Positions 62,385-64,000 of a stretch of 64,000 nt of DNA are shown here, piece after piece. Both the position numbers and the translations under genes were made by a program. This stretch comes from Gammaproteobacteria bacterium (GTDB lineage Bacteria; Pseudomonadota; Gammaproteobacteria; SZUA-152): NCBI GenBank assembly GCA_021647705.1, contig JAKIUF010000004.1, forward strand, positions 1-64,000, given 5' to 3'. The first letter of the stretch is position 1. Each line of letters opens with the position of its first letter. The notes below the pieces were generated by a model that had not been told where the DNA came from, made no database searches, and saw only the letters and a list, made by a program, of their open reading frames with translations.

Positions 62385-63762
62385 AACTCACTCTCGGATC
62401 TGCAATGGCATAACAAATATCTGCAATCAGATAGCTAAACAACGTTAACAAGCCGCTAATCAGTGTAATCGACAAAACCAGTTCTCTATCTCGACCTTTC
62501 ACCGCTTCGACAGCTAATTTACCCATACCGTCGATGCTGAAAATGCTCTCAACGATCACCGAGCCGCCTAGCAGGCTTGGCAACAGACTGGCGGAGACGG
62601 TAATCAAAGGCAGCAAACTGTTACGAAAAACATGTCGCCATAACACGTCGTTGTCACTGACACCTTTGGCTCTGGCGGTTCGCGCATAATCGGAGAGTAA
62701 ATTCTCCAGCATGGCGGTGCGGGTTAATTTTGATAAAAAGGCAAACCCCCCATAGGTTAAACAAATAACAGGCAAGACAAGATGCCATGCACGGTCCAGT
62801 AAAAAACCCGGAATAAACGGTCCTTCCTGAAAAGCGGCTGCAACAATAAAACCAATGCCTAACCCGACCAGGCCCATAAAAAAGACCCGCAGCACTGAAT
62901 ATTGCGCATAAGCCACAGCACCAAACAAGGCTGCTGCAAGCGAAATCAGCATCAGATACGTTATCAACCCCTGTTCTTTTTCCGGCAAGGCGTCTGCCAT
63001 AAAAAAGCCTGCAAGCAAACCAACAACCGCAAAACAGGCTGCCCGTGCATAGGGTTTACTCCAGCGACTCATCCAGATAAAAAATGCCGTGGCAAATAAA
63101 ACGGAAAAAATCAGGATAAGCACATCCGACAACGATCCCCAGTGCGGCAAAAACACCATATCCAGCGCCACCCGGTCATTGAGCCCTGACGTAGGAAACC
63201 AACGCCAATACTGATCACTTGCAAAAAAACCAATCAACAAGACACCCGTCAGCATGGTTGGAATCGACCATAAACCCAGCATCATGGCACTGGAGCCTAC
63301 ATCAAAAGCCTGTCCTCTTTGGGTCGCAGCACGGACACCAATAGCCACCGCAATAATGTAAATAATGGGTATGGAAATAATATTCAGCAGCGCGGTAATA
63401 GGCACTCTTTCGGCAATCAAATCCGTAACAGGCCGCCCATAGCGAAAGCTCATACCCAGATAGGAACCTTTAAACAAGGAAAAACCATCCAGCTCTCCTG
63501 CGTCATTAAACGTGAACCCCGCAGGAGAGACGTTATTTAACCATCGTAAATATTGAATATGCGCGGGGGAATCCAGGCCATAGAGTTTATTATAATAATC
63601 CTCCAGTGCCTTTTTGGCCTGCGGGTCCAGATTCTGGCCTTCAACCAGACTTTGTGTACTAATGCCCCCCGGGGCCGAGGCCATGACAATAAAAACGACC
63701 AATGTGATGCCCAGCAAAGTGGGAATCATCAACAAAAGCCGACGTACAATATAGGTAGACAT
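62377..63762 (-). CDS. yejB: Peptide ABC transporter permease (YejB/DppB-like)
   Basis: A 461-residue permease; the start MSTYIVRRLLLMIPTLLGITLVVF is the standard DppB/YejB opening. The periplasmic loop (about 45-110) and the transport domain are clear; the EAA loop is YARTARAKGVSDNDVLWRHVFRNSLLP. It is about 100 residues longer than YejB of E. coli because of extra helices in the middle (about 215-310, such as AACFAVVGLLAGFFMADALP), which is unusual for the family. It lies 19 bases after the binding-protein gene. Confidence 0.92.
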   Translation of the reverse strand: MSTYIVRRLLLMIPTLLGITLVVFIVMASAPGGISTQSLVEGQNLDPQAKKALEDYYNKLYGLDSPAHIQYLRWLNNVSPAGFTFNDAGELDGFSLFKGSYLGMSFRYGRPVTDLIAERVPITALLNIISIPIIYIIAVAIGVRAATQRGQAFDVGSSAMMLGLWSIPTMLTGVLLIGFFASDQYWRWFPTSGLNDRVALDMVFLPHWGSLSDVLILIFSVLFATAFFIWMSRWSKPYARAACFAVVGLLAGFFMADALPEKEQGLITYLMLISLAAALFGAVAYAQYSVLRVFFMGLVGLGIGFIVAAAFQEGPFIPGFLLDRAWHLVLPVICLTYGGFAFLSKLTRTAMLENLLSDYARTARAKGVSDNDVLWRHVFRNSLLPLITVSASLLPSLLGGSVIVESIFSIDGMGKLAVEAVKGRDRELVLSITLISGLLTLFSYLIADICYAIADPRVSYE

Positions 63763-63781
63763 TTACGTCATTCACCTGGAT

Positions 63782-64000
63782 TTAATGGGAATATTTTTGT
63801 TGTGTTTTCGGTACATACCACTCAACCGGTACCGAAGCACTGTTTAAACCCATTTTGGTAATGGTGACGTTTTTCATACGTTTATCAATAAAGGCCATCG
63901 TTTTACGCCGCATCAAAAAAGTATAAGGCTGGTCCTGAAACATAATATTTTCAGCCTGCTGCCATATCGGCATACGTTTTTCTTCATCGACGGTGACACG
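63782..64000 (-). CDS. Peptide ABC transporter substrate-binding protein (C-terminal part)
   Basis: Only the last 72 residues are in the window, so the start is beyond the right edge. The end RMPIWQQAENIMFQDQPYTF followed by LMRRKTMAFIDKRMKNVTIT is typical of family 5 (SBP_bac_5) peptide-binding proteins, and the tail VEWYVPKTQQKYSH is YejA-like. With yejB, yejE and yejF downstream it forms a full oligopeptide importer operon. Confidence 0.8.
   Translation of the reverse strand, partial: RVTVDEEKRMPIWQQAENIMFQDQPYTFLMRRKTMAFIDKRMKNVTITKMGLNSASVPVEWYVPKTQQKYSH

Overview
The window looks like a piece of a chromosome from an environmental, probably aquatic, gammaproteobacterium. The evidence is a complete tol-pal block in the classic gammaproteobacterial order (ybgC-tolQ-tolR-tolA-tolB-pal-cpoB) followed by queE-queC, a yebC-ruvC-ruvA neighbourhood, a GacA/UvrY-type response regulator, the AmgK-MurU peptidoglycan recycling pair, a GlyGly-CTERM protein and an enterobacterial-style ynbABC lipid cluster. 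Base composition is mixed. The housekeeping blocks are balanced, while 40.1-44.6 kb, 25.6-27.3 kb and some intergenic stretches are visibly richer in A+T. I recognise no rRNA, tRNA or CRISPR array.

Layout. 1-3.4 kb: a modular GH105 polysaccharide-degrading protein running off the left edge. 3.9-8.3 kb: a cupin, then a leftward operon of two periplasmic thioredoxin-fold proteins, a TolC-like channel, a short efflux adaptor, acylphosphatase and a GIY-YIG protein. 8.6-11.3 kb: GacA-like regulator, MurU, AmgK. 11.6-15.5 kb: a TPR/beta-barrel protein and an ECF sigma/anti-sigma/acidic periplasmic protein group in which the anti-sigma zinc finger is duplicated. 15.7-25.3 kb (plus strand): HD-GYP and SDR genes, then a DUF6502-like gene coupled to a frameshifted repeat lipoprotein, then an outer-membrane metallopeptidase-propeller-barrel protein. 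25.6-30.3 kb: a glutathionyl-hydroquinone reductase, a GlyGly-CTERM repeat protein, transposase debris, a MITE and YjbQ. 30.4-36.1 kb: a DUF4382 lipoprotein, an outer-membrane protein and a second ECF sigma cluster with a DUF3106 protein.

36.2-39.9 kb: two candidate tandem small RNAs with C-rich loops, gpmI and a membrane-fused spermidine-synthase-like protein. 40.1-44.6 kb: an AT-rich ynbABC-type lipid operon with two extra genes; ynbC is frameshifted. 44.9-47.8 kb: a DUF62 protein, a REP-associated transposase (RAYT) that itself contains a REPIN, queC and queE. 47.8-59.2 kb: the Tol-Pal envelope machine, ruvB, a six-haem cytochrome, a lipoprotein, ruvA, ruvC and yebC. The ruvA-ruvB pair is split by about 2.7 kb of foreign-looking genes and repeats. 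59.3-64 kb: a YejABEF-like peptide ABC importer, cut off at the right edge.

The most striking non-coding content is a dense set of small mobile or repetitive elements: five copies of a composite intergenic element with GCAGAGG-rich arms, three REPIN-like inverted GTAG repeats, and two MITEs with clear target-site duplications, one of them nested inside a copy of the composite element. The best candidates for undescribed biology are the tandem C-rich-loop sRNAs behind gpmI and the extended ynbABC lipid cluster.
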